From Lachnospiraceae bacterium (GTDB lineage Bacteria; Bacillota_A; Clostridia; Lachnospirales; Lachnospiraceae), in the NCBI GenBank assembly GCA_024690425.1, contig JAILCT010000048.1, forward strand, positions 1 to 34,188: 34,188 bases of DNA, read 5' to 3'. The translations under genes and the position numbers were made by a program. The notes beneath the pieces were generated by a model. That model saw nothing but the letters and a program-made list of their open reading frames with translations, searched no databases and was not told the origin of the DNA. Below are positions 1-7,367 of the stretch, piece by piece (the first letter of the stretch is position 1; every line of letters begins with the position of its first letter).

Positions 1-60
1 CAATGGTAGAGCATTCGGCTGTTAACCGAAGGGTTGCTGGTTCGAGCCCAGCTCGGGGAG
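1..60 (+). tRNA. tRNA-Asn (GTT), 5' end cut by window
   Basis: The anticodon GTT lies at 21-23 in a 7-base loop closed by the TTCGG/CCGAA stem. The T arm is GCTGG-TTCGAGC-CCAGC. The 3' acceptor strand TCGGGGA plus discriminator G ends at 60. The 5' acceptor strand and the first part of the D arm lie outside the window. No CCA is encoded. Confidence 0.93.
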
Positions 61-69
61 GTTGGGAAT

Positions 70-141
70 GGCTCCGTGGTCAAGCGGTTAAGACATCGCC
101 CTTTCACGGCGGTAACACGGGTTCGATTCCCGTCGGAGTCA
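70..141 (+). tRNA. tRNA-Glu (TTC)
   Basis: The acceptor GGCTCCG (70-76) pairs with CGGAGTC (134-140) with one G-U pair, and the discriminator is A141. The anticodon loop CTTTCAC carries TTC, and the T arm ACGGG-TTCGATT-CCCGT is intact. The CCA end is not encoded. It lies 9 bases after tRNA-Asn, so the genes are probably one transcript. Confidence 0.95.
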
Positions 142-151
142 GTTTATAAAT

Positions 152-222
152 GGTGCCATAGCCAAGTGGTAAGGCGTGGGACTGCAACTCCCTGATCGTT
201 GGTTCAAATCCGACTGGCACCT
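152..222 (+). tRNA. tRNA-Cys (GCA)
   Basis: The acceptor GGTGCCA (152-158) pairs with TGGCACC (215-221), with discriminator T222. The anticodon GCA is at 184-186. The T arm GTTGG-TTCAAAT-CCGAC has one mismatch-tolerant pair. It is the last tRNA of the cluster, 10 bases after tRNA-Glu, and a terminator follows directly. Confidence 0.95.
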
Positions 223-225
223 CTT

Positions 226-274
226 AAGGCTTCAAGCGTTGATTTTGAGCAGCGTTTGGGGCTTTATTTTTTTA
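226..274 (+). terminator. Intrinsic terminator of the tRNA cluster
   Basis: Bases 226-238 can pair with 253-265 along 13 positions (several G-U pairs) around a 14-base loop. A T-rich tract (267-273) follows. It sits between tRNA-Cys and the next gene, where a tRNA operon terminator is expected. Confidence 0.72.
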
Positions 275-290
275 TTCAAAAGAGGTATCA

Positions 291-1997
291 ATGAGAAGAC
301 TTGAGCAGCTGCTGAGGGATAATGACCACAGACCATATCCTGCATACAAGAGCCTGAAGGGCAGATATAACTTTCAGGGATATATCTTATCAATAGATCA
401 CGTACAGGGAGATCCCTTTGCATCTCCTTCATCACTTAGTATTCACATGAGTGCAAAAGAGCATGGTTTTCCTAAGGAATATATGAACAGTACCCACAGA
501 CGGATCATGCTGCAGGACTATCTTCTTCGCGTATTCGGAAGAGAGCTTGCAAGGTATGACCGCAAGGCAGGCGGGTCAGGAAAAAGCGGTACACTGAGTG
601 TGAGCCGGTGCGGCCAGGAAGTGCTGGAAAGGTCGGCTCTTACGATAGATCCGGGAAGCTGCGGGCTCATTCTTAGGTTTTATGCAGGATTTCCTGCAGC
701 CGGCAGAAGCACGCTTGCCATGGAGCTTAAAAAGATGCTCTGTGATTACCTTCCCCGGTGCATAAATGCAGCATTAAGATCAAATACTGCTGATATTGAG
801 CTGATAAATAAGTGGATAAGGCTTTCCGATGATCAGAAGGCGATAAGGGATCAGCTTAAAAGCAAGGGTCTTATAGCCTTTGTCGCCAATGATTCTGTCC
901 TTCCCAGAAAGAGCGGAGTGGATGACAGGCCCATGGCGGAAGCGGTTAAGTTCATTAGCACAAAAGAGGATGAAGTTACCCTTGACCTTCCGGAAGGCAG
1001 ACATATAAAGGGCCTTGGGATAAGAGAGGGAGTTACCCTTATCGTCGGGGGAGGATATCATGGAAAGTCTACCCTCTTAAAAGCACTGGAAAGAGGCGTA
1101 TATGATCATATACCGGGTGACGGAAGGGAATATGTCATCACGGAAGACAGTGCGATGAAGCTGCGTGCTGAGGATGGAAGGAGTATAAGACAGCTTGATA
1201 TAAGCGCTTTTATAAGAAACCTTCCAAACGGAAAAGATACCGTAAGTTTTTCAACCGAAGATGCAAGCGGAAGCACATCCCAGGCAGCCAATACGGTTGA
1301 AGCCATAATGGCCGGGAGCAGGACCCTTCTGATAGATGAAGATACATCTGCCACCAACTTTATGGTCAGGGATGCCCTGATGCATAAGGTAATACATAAA
1401 GGGGAGGAACCTATAATACCCTTTATCGGAAGGATGAGACAGCTGTATGATGGAATGGGAATATCAACGATACTGGTTGCCGGAAGTTCGGGAGCCTTCT
1501 TTAAAGTATCGGATACCATACTCCAGATGAAGGAATATAATCCCGTGAATATCACGGAAGCAGCAAAGGAAGCGGCCGGGGACTATCCGGATGTATTAAA
1601 TGAGAAGGATCTGCCTGAATTTGGAAGGGATATGAGGATCCCCTGTCCAAATAAAGAAGTCACGCAGAGCCGCAAAGTCAAGGTCCGGGGCAGCGGGACC
1701 GACAGTGTGAGCATCAATCATGAATCGGTTGAATTAAGGTTTGTTGAGCAGGTAACAGACAATGAGCAGACCAACCTGCTCGGAGGATTGTTGAGGACTC
1801 TTGAGGAAGAGTATTTTAACGGAAAAACCCCTCTTGCGGAATGTATTAACGAACTCTTTAACAGGCTGAAAACAGAAGGTTTTGCATCTGCGTGCGGTGG
1901 ACAGGTTCCGGGTAATTATGCGATGATAAGAAAGCAGGAACTGTGGGCCATGGTAAACAGGTACAGGGGACTGGTGTTAAAGCAAGCCGACGTATGA
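291..1997 (+). CDS. ABC-class ATPase of the PF09818 / COG3044 family
   Basis: This 568-residue soluble protein resembles the bacterial ABC-ATPase domain family (PF09818), whose best-studied relative is the trypanosome RNA-editing factor MRB1590. The Walker A is GGGYHGKST at residues 253-261 (Lys259). A signature-like segment ASGSTSQA precedes a Walker B of RTLLIDEDTSATNFM with Asp349 and Glu350. The N-terminal 240 residues are the family-specific region, and there are no membrane segments. The ATG at 291 has AGAGGT at 281-286. It follows the tRNA cluster terminator, so it probably has its own promoter, which I did not identify. Family membership is firm. The cellular role is not known: RNA binding is suggested only by MRB1590, and the tRNA neighbours may be coincidental. 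Confidence 0.85.
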   Translation: MRRLEQLLRDNDHRPYPAYKSLKGRYNFQGYILSIDHVQGDPFASPSSLSIHMSAKEHGFPKEYMNSTHRRIMLQDYLLRVFGRELARYDRKAGGSGKSGTLSVSRCGQEVLERSALTIDPGSCGLILRFYAGFPAAGRSTLAMELKKMLCDYLPRCINAALRSNTADIELINKWIRLSDDQKAIRDQLKSKGLIAFVANDSVLPRKSGVDDRPMAEAVKFISTKEDEVTLDLPEGRHIKGLGIREGVTLIVGGGYHGKSTLLKALERGVYDHIPGDGREYVITEDSAMKLRAEDGRSIRQLDISAFIRNLPNGKDTVSFSTEDASGSTSQAANTVEAIMAGSRTLLIDEDTSATNFMVRDALMHKVIHKGEEPIIPFIGRMRQLYDGMGISTILVAGSSGAFFKVSDTILQMKEYNPVNITEAAKEAAGDYPDVLNEKDLPEFGRDMRIPCPNKEVTQSRKVKVRGSGTDSVSINHESVELRFVEQVTDNEQTNLLGGLLRTLEEEYFNGKTPLAECINELFNRLKTEGFASACGGQVPGNYAMIRKQELWAMVNRYRGLVLKQADV

Positions 1998-2012
1998 TTT
2001 TCCCTTAAACCA

Positions 2013-2021
2013 TGTTATAAT
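2013..2021 (+). promoter_or_regulatory. Extended -10 promoter element for the 82-residue gene
   Basis: TGTTATAAT matches the extended -10 consensus (TGnTATAAT) exactly. It lies 36 bases before the ATG at 2057 and just after the ATPase gene ends. No good -35 is visible, as is common for extended -10 promoters. Confidence 0.55.
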
Positions 2022-2056
2022 GATATAACAACAGGGAAGCGGGGTGCAGGTAAGAT

Positions 2057-2305
2057 ATGAAACAGATGAACATGCTTGTATCCGGACTTGTGGGTTCGGG
2101 GGAACATAAGAGGATATGCGTATATTTCAGTGATAAGGATAAGTATGCCGAAGGTTCGATCCCGGATTGTAAGATAACCTCGAGCAAGGGCTTTAATCCT
2201 GATGAGCTTGCCGAGATAGAGGAGTACTTGAGAGATAACAGGGACCACATAATAGAGGAAGCTAAAAAGGTAAACCCGATGAAATCCTTTATGGGCAGGA
2301 AATAA
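2057..2305 (+). CDS. Small hypothetical protein, 82 residues
   Basis: I do not recognise this protein. It is short and charged, with no signal peptide or membrane segment. The C-terminal half (DELAEIEEYLRDNRDHIIEEA) is predicted helical and is followed by a basic tail. Three closely spaced ATG codons occur at 2057, 2066 and 2072. The ribosome binding site is weak (AGGT around 2049), so the exact start is uncertain. An extended -10 element upstream and a strong terminator downstream make it a single-gene transcription unit, which argues that it is real. Its codon use resembles that of its neighbours. No function is assigned. Confidence 0.65.
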   Translation: MKQMNMLVSGLVGSGEHKRICVYFSDKDKYAEGSIPDCKITSSKGFNPDELAEIEEYLRDNRDHIIEEAKKVNPMKSFMGRK

Positions 2306-2330
2306 CAGCAGGCTATATGAGTTTTTACAC

Positions 2331-2365
2331 TGACCTCCACGTATCCAGTCGGAGGTCATGTTTTT
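2331..2365 (+). terminator. Intrinsic terminator
   Basis: TGACCTCC (2331-2338) pairs perfectly with GGAGGTCA (2351-2358) around a 12-base loop, followed by TGTTTTT. It closes the 82-residue gene. The right arm contains GGAGGT, the only Shine-Dalgarno-like sequence before the glycosylase ATG at 2378. Confidence 0.8.
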
Positions 2366-2377
2366 ACGGTTTTTGAT

Positions 2378-3223
2378 ATGGAAATAACAATAGACAATCT
2401 TGATCTTAAACAGACGGCAGACAGTGGGCAGTGTTTCCGATGGAATGCTGCAGATGACGGATATGAAGTAACAGCTTTTGACAGGTGCTTAAGGATAAGG
2501 CAGAAGGGCAGGACATTCGATCTTGACTGTGATGAGAAGGAATGGGCAGATATCTGGTCATCCTACCTTGACATGGATACCGACTATGGTGCGATAGGAA
2601 GGTCAATTGAAGGCTCGGATGATGAATACCTTAAGGCAGCATATCAGGCCGGCAGCGGTATAAGGATATTAAGGCAGGATCTGTGGGAAACCATAATATC
2701 ATTTATCATTTCCCAGAACAACAATATAAAGAGGATAAAGGGAAGCATAGAAGCTATATGCAAAAAGGCTGCCCTGCCCCTTGATGGACAGGGGTCTTTT
2801 GGCAGATACAGATTCCCGAAGGCCGGCGAGATAGACAGGGATTTCTTTAATGACAGGTCTCTGGGTCTTGGATACAGGGATACTTATCTTGCCGATATGT
2901 ATGAGTATGCAGCCCATGAGCCGGGATTTCCGGGAAGGCTTAAGGAAATGGATAAAGATGAGGCTTATAAGGAGTTAAAGTCATTTAAGGGCATAGGGGA
3001 TAAAGTGGCAAACTGTGTGTGCCTGTTCGGCCTGCACCATATCGATGCCTTTCCTATAGATACGCATATAAAACAGATACTAAAGATTTATTATCCCGGG
3101 GGATTTGATTTTGACCGGTATAGGGGATATGCAGGGATCGTTCAGCAGTATATCTTTAATTATAAGCTGAACCACTCGGATAAGACTGTAAAGTCAGCTG
3201 CTCTCAGTCAGCCGTCAGCGTGA
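2378..3223 (+). CDS. ogg: 8-oxoguanine DNA glycosylase / AP lyase, OGG1 type
   Basis: This enzyme excises oxidised guanine from DNA and nicks the abasic site in base-excision repair. The protein has 281 residues: an N-terminal OGG beta domain, then the helix-hairpin-helix core. The segment LKSFKGIGDKVANCVCLFGL holds the catalytic lysine (Lys209, equivalent to human OGG1 Lys249). FPIDTHI supplies the conserved Asp228. Length and motifs fit clostridial OGG enzymes. The ATG at 2378 is the only in-frame start before the conserved N-terminus, but it has no well-spaced ribosome binding site; GGAGGT lies 21 bases upstream inside a terminator hairpin. The radical SAM gene follows after 7 bases, so the two are probably co-transcribed. 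An AlkA-like specificity cannot be excluded but is less likely. Confidence 0.88.
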   Translation: MEITIDNLDLKQTADSGQCFRWNAADDGYEVTAFDRCLRIRQKGRTFDLDCDEKEWADIWSSYLDMDTDYGAIGRSIEGSDDEYLKAAYQAGSGIRILRQDLWETIISFIISQNNNIKRIKGSIEAICKKAALPLDGQGSFGRYRFPKAGEIDRDFFNDRSLGLGYRDTYLADMYEYAAHEPGFPGRLKEMDKDEAYKELKSFKGIGDKVANCVCLFGLHHIDAFPIDTHIKQILKIYYPGGFDFDRYRGYAGIVQQYIFNYKLNHSDKTVKSAALSQPSA

Positions 3224-3230
3224 GGTTGCC

Positions 3231-5159
3231 ATGCCGTTTCTACCCGTTTCAAAAGAGGATATGGAAAAAAGAGGGCTTAAAGAGCTCGATTTTGTGTATG
3301 TATGCGGGGATGCCTACGTCGACCATCCCTCTTTTGGCCATGCCATAATATGCAGGGTTCTTGAGGCCCACGGCTATTCGGTAGGTATCATTGCCCAGCC
3401 GGACTGGAAGGATGAAGGATCCATAGCGGTCCTTGGCAGACCACGTCTTGGCTTCTTTGTCAGTGCGGGCAACATGGATTCAATGGTCAACCATTATACC
3501 GTGAATAAGAAGAAAAGATCGCAGGATGCTTATTCTCCCGGAGGAAAGACGGGAAGAAGACCTGACAGGGCGGTTATCGTATATGGGAACCTTATACGGC
3601 GTAAGTTTAAGGATGTTCCGGTGATCATAGGAGGGATAGAGGCATCACTTCGCAGGATGAGCCATTATGATTACTGGTCTGATACCATGAGAAGGTCAAT
3701 CCTCCTTGACTCGGGTGCTGACCTTCTGTCATACGGGATGGGCGAGAGATCGACAATAGAGATAGCTGATGCGCTGAATGCCGGTATCGCGGTTTCGGAT
3801 ATAACCTATATAAGGGGAACCGTATATAAGGCAAGGACAGCGGAGGGAGTATCAGATGCGATAAAGCTCCCGCTATTCTCACAGGTGCAGAATGATAAGA
3901 AAAAATACGCAGAATCATTTGCACTACAGTATGATAATACGGATCCATTTACCGGAAAGGCCCTGATAGAGGAATATGATCATAATGTCTACGTTATCCA
4001 GAATCCACCGTCTTATCCGCTGACGTCAATGGAGATGGATGATGTTTATGACTTACCCTACATGAATGATTATCATCCTTCATATAAGGATATGGGCGGT
4101 GTTCCCGCAATAAATGAGATCAAGTTCTCGATAACCAGCAACCGCGGATGCTTCGGTGGCTGCAGCTTCTGTTCTCTAACCTTTCACCAGGGCAGGATAG
4201 TTCAGGCAAGAAGCCATGGATCCATAATAAAAGAAGCGGAAAAGATGACTGAGGATCCCGATTTTAAGGGGTATATCCATGATGTGGGCGGGCCTACGGC
4301 CGATTTCCGCTTCCCTTCATGTGAAAAGCAGCTAAGGAGCGGGGTGTGCAAAAACAGACAGTGCCTCTTTCCAAAGCCCTGCAAGAACCTTAAGGTGGAT
4401 CATTCGGACTATGTGGCTTTACTTAGGAAGCTAAGGAAGCTTAAGGGTGTAAAAAAGGTGTTCATAAGGTCCGGCGTAAGGTTTGACTATCTTATGGCGG
4501 ATAAGGATGATACATTTTTCCATGAAATGCTCAAATACCATGTAAGCGGACAGCTTCGGGTGGCACCTGAACATATCTCCGATAATGTATTAAGATATAT
4601 GGGAAAACCCGGAAATGAGGTATACCGGGCCTTTCTTAGGAAATATGAGGAATATAACAGAAAAACGGGGAAGGACCAGTACGCGATCCCTTATCTGATG
4701 TCATCGCACCCCGGCTCGACCATGAAGGAAGCCATCGAGCTTGCTGAGTATATAAGGGACTTAGGATATATGCCCCAGCAGGTTCAGGACTTCTACCCGA
4801 CACCTTCTACCTTATCTACGGTCATGTATTATACCGGTCTTGACCCGAGGGATATGAAGAAGGTCCATGTTGAGAGAAACCCGCACAGAAAGGCGATGCA
4901 GAGGGCCCTTATCCAGTACAGGGATCCTAAGAATTACGAACTGGTAAAGGAGGCCCTGCTAGAAAACGGAAGGGCCGACCTTATAGGGTTTGGTAAGGAA
5001 TGCCTGATACCGCCAAGACCGATAAAACAGAAAAAGGAGCCTGACAGACCTGATGGAAAGAAGGAAAGGCAGAAAAGAACGGGAAACGGCGGCAGGGATA
5101 TAAAGAATAACAGATCATACGGAAAAGATAAGAAATATAAGGGAAGGAAAGTGAAATGA
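3231..5159 (+). CDS. ygiQ: YgiQ-family (UPF0313) radical SAM protein
   Basis: This 642-residue protein of the YgiQ family has no established substrate. The N-terminus MPFLPVSKEDMEKRG and the GDAYVDHPSFGHAIICRVLE segment are family hallmarks. The radical SAM cluster motif is GCFGGCSFCS with Cys307, Cys311 and Cys314 (CxxxCxxC). A second cysteine-rich stretch (CEKQLRSGVCKNRQCLFPKPC) follows and could bind another cluster or metal. The last 50 or so residues are a basic, low-complexity Lys/Arg tail. The family name is certain and the function is not. It starts 7 bases after ogg and its stop overlaps the next ATG (ATGA), so the three genes likely form one unit. Confidence 0.93.
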   Translation: MPFLPVSKEDMEKRGLKELDFVYVCGDAYVDHPSFGHAIICRVLEAHGYSVGIIAQPDWKDEGSIAVLGRPRLGFFVSAGNMDSMVNHYTVNKKKRSQDAYSPGGKTGRRPDRAVIVYGNLIRRKFKDVPVIIGGIEASLRRMSHYDYWSDTMRRSILLDSGADLLSYGMGERSTIEIADALNAGIAVSDITYIRGTVYKARTAEGVSDAIKLPLFSQVQNDKKKYAESFALQYDNTDPFTGKALIEEYDHNVYVIQNPPSYPLTSMEMDDVYDLPYMNDYHPSYKDMGGVPAINEIKFSITSNRGCFGGCSFCSLTFHQGRIVQARSHGSIIKEAEKMTEDPDFKGYIHDVGGPTADFRFPSCEKQLRSGVCKNRQCLFPKPCKNLKVDHSDYVALLRKLRKLKGVKKVFIRSGVRFDYLMADKDDTFFHEMLKYHVSGQLRVAPEHISDNVLRYMGKPGNEVYRAFLRKYEEYNRKTGKDQYAIPYLMSSHPGSTMKEAIELAEYIRDLGYMPQQVQDFYPTPSTLSTVMYYTGLDPRDMKKVHVERNPHRKAMQRALIQYRDPKNYELVKEALLENGRADLIGFGKECLIPPRPIKQKKEPDRPDGKKERQKRTGNGGRDIKNNRSYGKDKKYKGRKVK

Positions 5160-6007
5160 AGAAGGGACTTATAATGGAAGGCGGTGCTATGAGAGGACTG
5201 TTTTCCGCAGGCGTGACCGATGTGCTGATGGAAAACGGCGTAAGATTTGACGGAGGAGTGGGAACCAGCGCAGGTGCTGCCTTTGGCTGTAATTATAAGT
5301 CGGGCCAGATCGGGAGGGCCCTTCGATATAATAAGGAATATTGTGCCGATGAAAGATATGTCAGTGCCAAGAGCTTCTTTAAAACAGGAAACCTCTATTC
5401 GGAGGATTTCTGCTATCATCAGATACCCGAGGTCCTTGACAAGTTTGACTTTGAGGCCTTTAAAAGCAACCCCATGGAATTCTACGCTACCTGTACCAAT
5501 ATAGAGACAGGCCTTGCCGTTCATCATAAATATGATGAAAAAACGGAAGATATGGATGCATTCCTTGAGTGGGTAAGGGCATCATGTGCAATGCCCCTGC
5601 TTGAACAGATAGTTGAGATAGACGGACTTAAGCTCCTTGACGGGGGAGTGGGGGACTCTGTCCCCATAAGGTTTATGGAAGAGATAGGGTATGACAGAAA
5701 TGTTGTCATACTGACCCAGCCTGTTAACTACGTAAAAAAGAAGATAAAGTACGGGCTGCTGGCAAGGAAGGTCTACAGGCAGTACCCTAAGCTTACCGAT
5801 GCCATGCTTGACAGGCATGAAAGGTATAATGAAACCTATTCATATATAAGGGAGAAGGAACTTAAGGGTGAACTTTTCGTCATAAGGCCGCCAAGATCCC
5901 TCAACATAAGCATTACCAATAAGCCTGAGGAAATACAGAGGGTATATGATATAGGAAGAAATGAGGGTCTAAAATGCCTGGATGCCCTGAAGGAATTTCT
6001 AAGCTGA
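5156..6007 (+). CDS. Patatin-like phospholipase family protein
   Basis: This is a predicted serine lipid acyl hydrolase using a Ser-Asp dyad. Of 283 residues, GGAMRG (9-14) is the oxyanion loop, GTSAG (36-40) is the nucleophile elbow with Ser38, and LLDGGVGDS carries the catalytic Asp162 (DGG motif). There is no signal peptide, so it acts in the cytoplasm or at the inner membrane face. Length and motif spacing match the bacterial YjjU-like group. Its ATG overlaps the ygiQ stop by 4 bases, indicating translational coupling. The natural substrate is not evident from sequence or context. Confidence 0.9.
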   Translation: MKKGLIMEGGAMRGLFSAGVTDVLMENGVRFDGGVGTSAGAAFGCNYKSGQIGRALRYNKEYCADERYVSAKSFFKTGNLYSEDFCYHQIPEVLDKFDFEAFKSNPMEFYATCTNIETGLAVHHKYDEKTEDMDAFLEWVRASCAMPLLEQIVEIDGLKLLDGGVGDSVPIRFMEEIGYDRNVVILTQPVNYVKKKIKYGLLARKVYRQYPKLTDAMLDRHERYNETYSYIREKELKGELFVIRPPRSLNISITNKPEEIQRVYDIGRNEGLKCLDALKEFLS

Positions 6008-6046
6008 GGATATTGCGGATACAGCTTCCTTAATGGTATCAGATTG

Positions 6047-6075
6047 TTTACAAACCCGCAGTTTGGCTATATAAT
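6047..6075 (+). promoter_or_regulatory. Sigma-A type promoter for pncB-ileS
   Basis: A -35 element TTTACA (6047-6052) and a perfect TATAAT (6070-6075) are separated by 17 bases. The likely start site is near 6082, giving a leader of about 50 bases. A small inverted repeat AAAC-GATA-GTTT (6097-6108) in the leader could be a repressor site, but this is weak. Confidence 0.75.
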
Positions 6076-6132
6076 GGACTTTGGCTTTTTGTCGTTAAAC
6101 GATAGTTTCGCATAAAAACAGGAATGGAAAAT

Positions 6133-7347
6133 ATGGATCAGATCATTACAAGCCTGCTTGAGACAGATGCATACAAGTTCTCAATGGGACAGGCAATTTA
6201 CCATCAGTTCAGTGATTATAAGACCACATGGAGCTTCAAGTGCAGGAACGAGGATGTGCACTTTACGGATGAGATGGTCGAGGAGATCAAGGACCAGATC
6301 AGGATGTACTGTAACCTGCGCTTTAACGAGGATGAACTTGATTATCTTAACAACATCAAGTGGATCAAGGGTTCCTACGTTGATTTCTTAAGGCTGTGGA
6401 AGCCAAGGTTTGATGATTTTGAGATAGGTACAGATGCAGACTGCGGCCTTACCATAGAGACAAAGGGTACATGGCTTAACACCTCCATGTACGAGATACC
6501 CACCCTTGCCATAGTGAACGAGGTCTATTTCAGGATGGCTTACGATTACGATAAGCTTATTAAGTCCTTTAAGGAAAAGCTCAGGGATAAGGTGGCTAAG
6601 CTTGAGAACGGTGAATATGAGCTTAATGCCTTTTCCGAGTTCGGTATGAGAAGGCGCCTGTCGGCAGAGGCTCAGGAGCTTGCCGTAAAGGCCTTAAAGG
6701 ATGGGAAGTATGAGGGATCAAGGTTTGTCGGAACTTCCAATGTATACCTGGCCAAGAAATACGGGATCACGCCCGTCGGTACCATGGCCCATGAATGGAT
6801 CATGTGTGTGGGGCAGGGTAACCATAAGCACAATCCTGCTTATTCCAACTGGTATGCCCTTGATGCATGGGTTAAGGAGTACGGAGTATTAAACGGAACG
6901 GCCCTTACCGATGCCATCACGACGGACTGCTTCCTTAGGGATTTCCAGCTGACATATTCGACCCTTTTCTCGGGTGTCCGCCATGACAGCGGCGATCCTT
7001 ATGTATGGGGCGATAAGATGATAAACCACTATAACGAACTGGGTATAGACCCCAAGACCAAGACTCTGCTGTTCTCTGACAGTCTTGATTTTGACAGGGC
7101 GACCAAGATAAACAGGTACTTCAAGGATAAGGTTAAGACAGCCTTCGGTATAGGAACCTATATAGCAAACGATACGGAAGTGCCCGCACTTAACATAGTT
7201 ATGAAGACAACTGCCTGCAACGGAATGGATGTAGCCAAGATATCCGACGTGGAAGGCAAGGGCATGTGCAAGAATCCGGATTATATACACTATCTTAAGA
7301 GATGTATCGACTGGAGGATGGAACACAGCTCGGTGGTGATACGATAA
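6133..7347 (+). CDS. pncB: Nicotinate phosphoribosyltransferase
   Basis: It converts nicotinate and PRPP to nicotinate mononucleotide, the entry step of NAD salvage (Preiss-Handler pathway). The protein is about 404 residues, close to the E. coli-type PncB length. Family segments are TDAYKFSMGQAIYHQF at the N-terminus, the FGMRRRLS phosphoribosyl region, and GVRHDSGDP around residue 285. The start at 6133 is preferred over 6124 because AGGA (6120-6123) is correctly spaced only for 6133. The next gene, ileS, begins 20 bases after the stop with no promoter or terminator between, so both should share the promoter at 6047-6075. Confidence 0.94.
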   Translation: MDQIITSLLETDAYKFSMGQAIYHQFSDYKTTWSFKCRNEDVHFTDEMVEEIKDQIRMYCNLRFNEDELDYLNNIKWIKGSYVDFLRLWKPRFDDFEIGTDADCGLTIETKGTWLNTSMYEIPTLAIVNEVYFRMAYDYDKLIKSFKEKLRDKVAKLENGEYELNAFSEFGMRRRLSAEAQELAVKALKDGKYEGSRFVGTSNVYLAKKYGITPVGTMAHEWIMCVGQGNHKHNPAYSNWYALDAWVKEYGVLNGTALTDAITTDCFLRDFQLTYSTLFSGVRHDSGDPYVWGDKMINHYNELGIDPKTKTLLFSDSLDFDRATKINRYFKDKVKTAFGIGTYIANDTEVPALNIVMKTTACNGMDVAKISDVEGKGMCKNPDYIHYLKRCIDWRMEHSSVVIR

Positions 7348-7367
7348 AGCAGGAAAGGGAAAAAAAT

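Noticed and set aside
2358..2387. Nine-codon open frame (MFLRFLIWK) overlapping the start of ogg, as a leader peptide
   Set aside because: GGAGGT is only 1 base from its ATG and both lie in the terminator, so translation is unlikely.
7302..7367. Longer N-terminus for ileS from an upstream ATG
   Set aside because: It lies inside pncB with no ribosome binding site. The conserved synthetase N-terminus begins at 7368.
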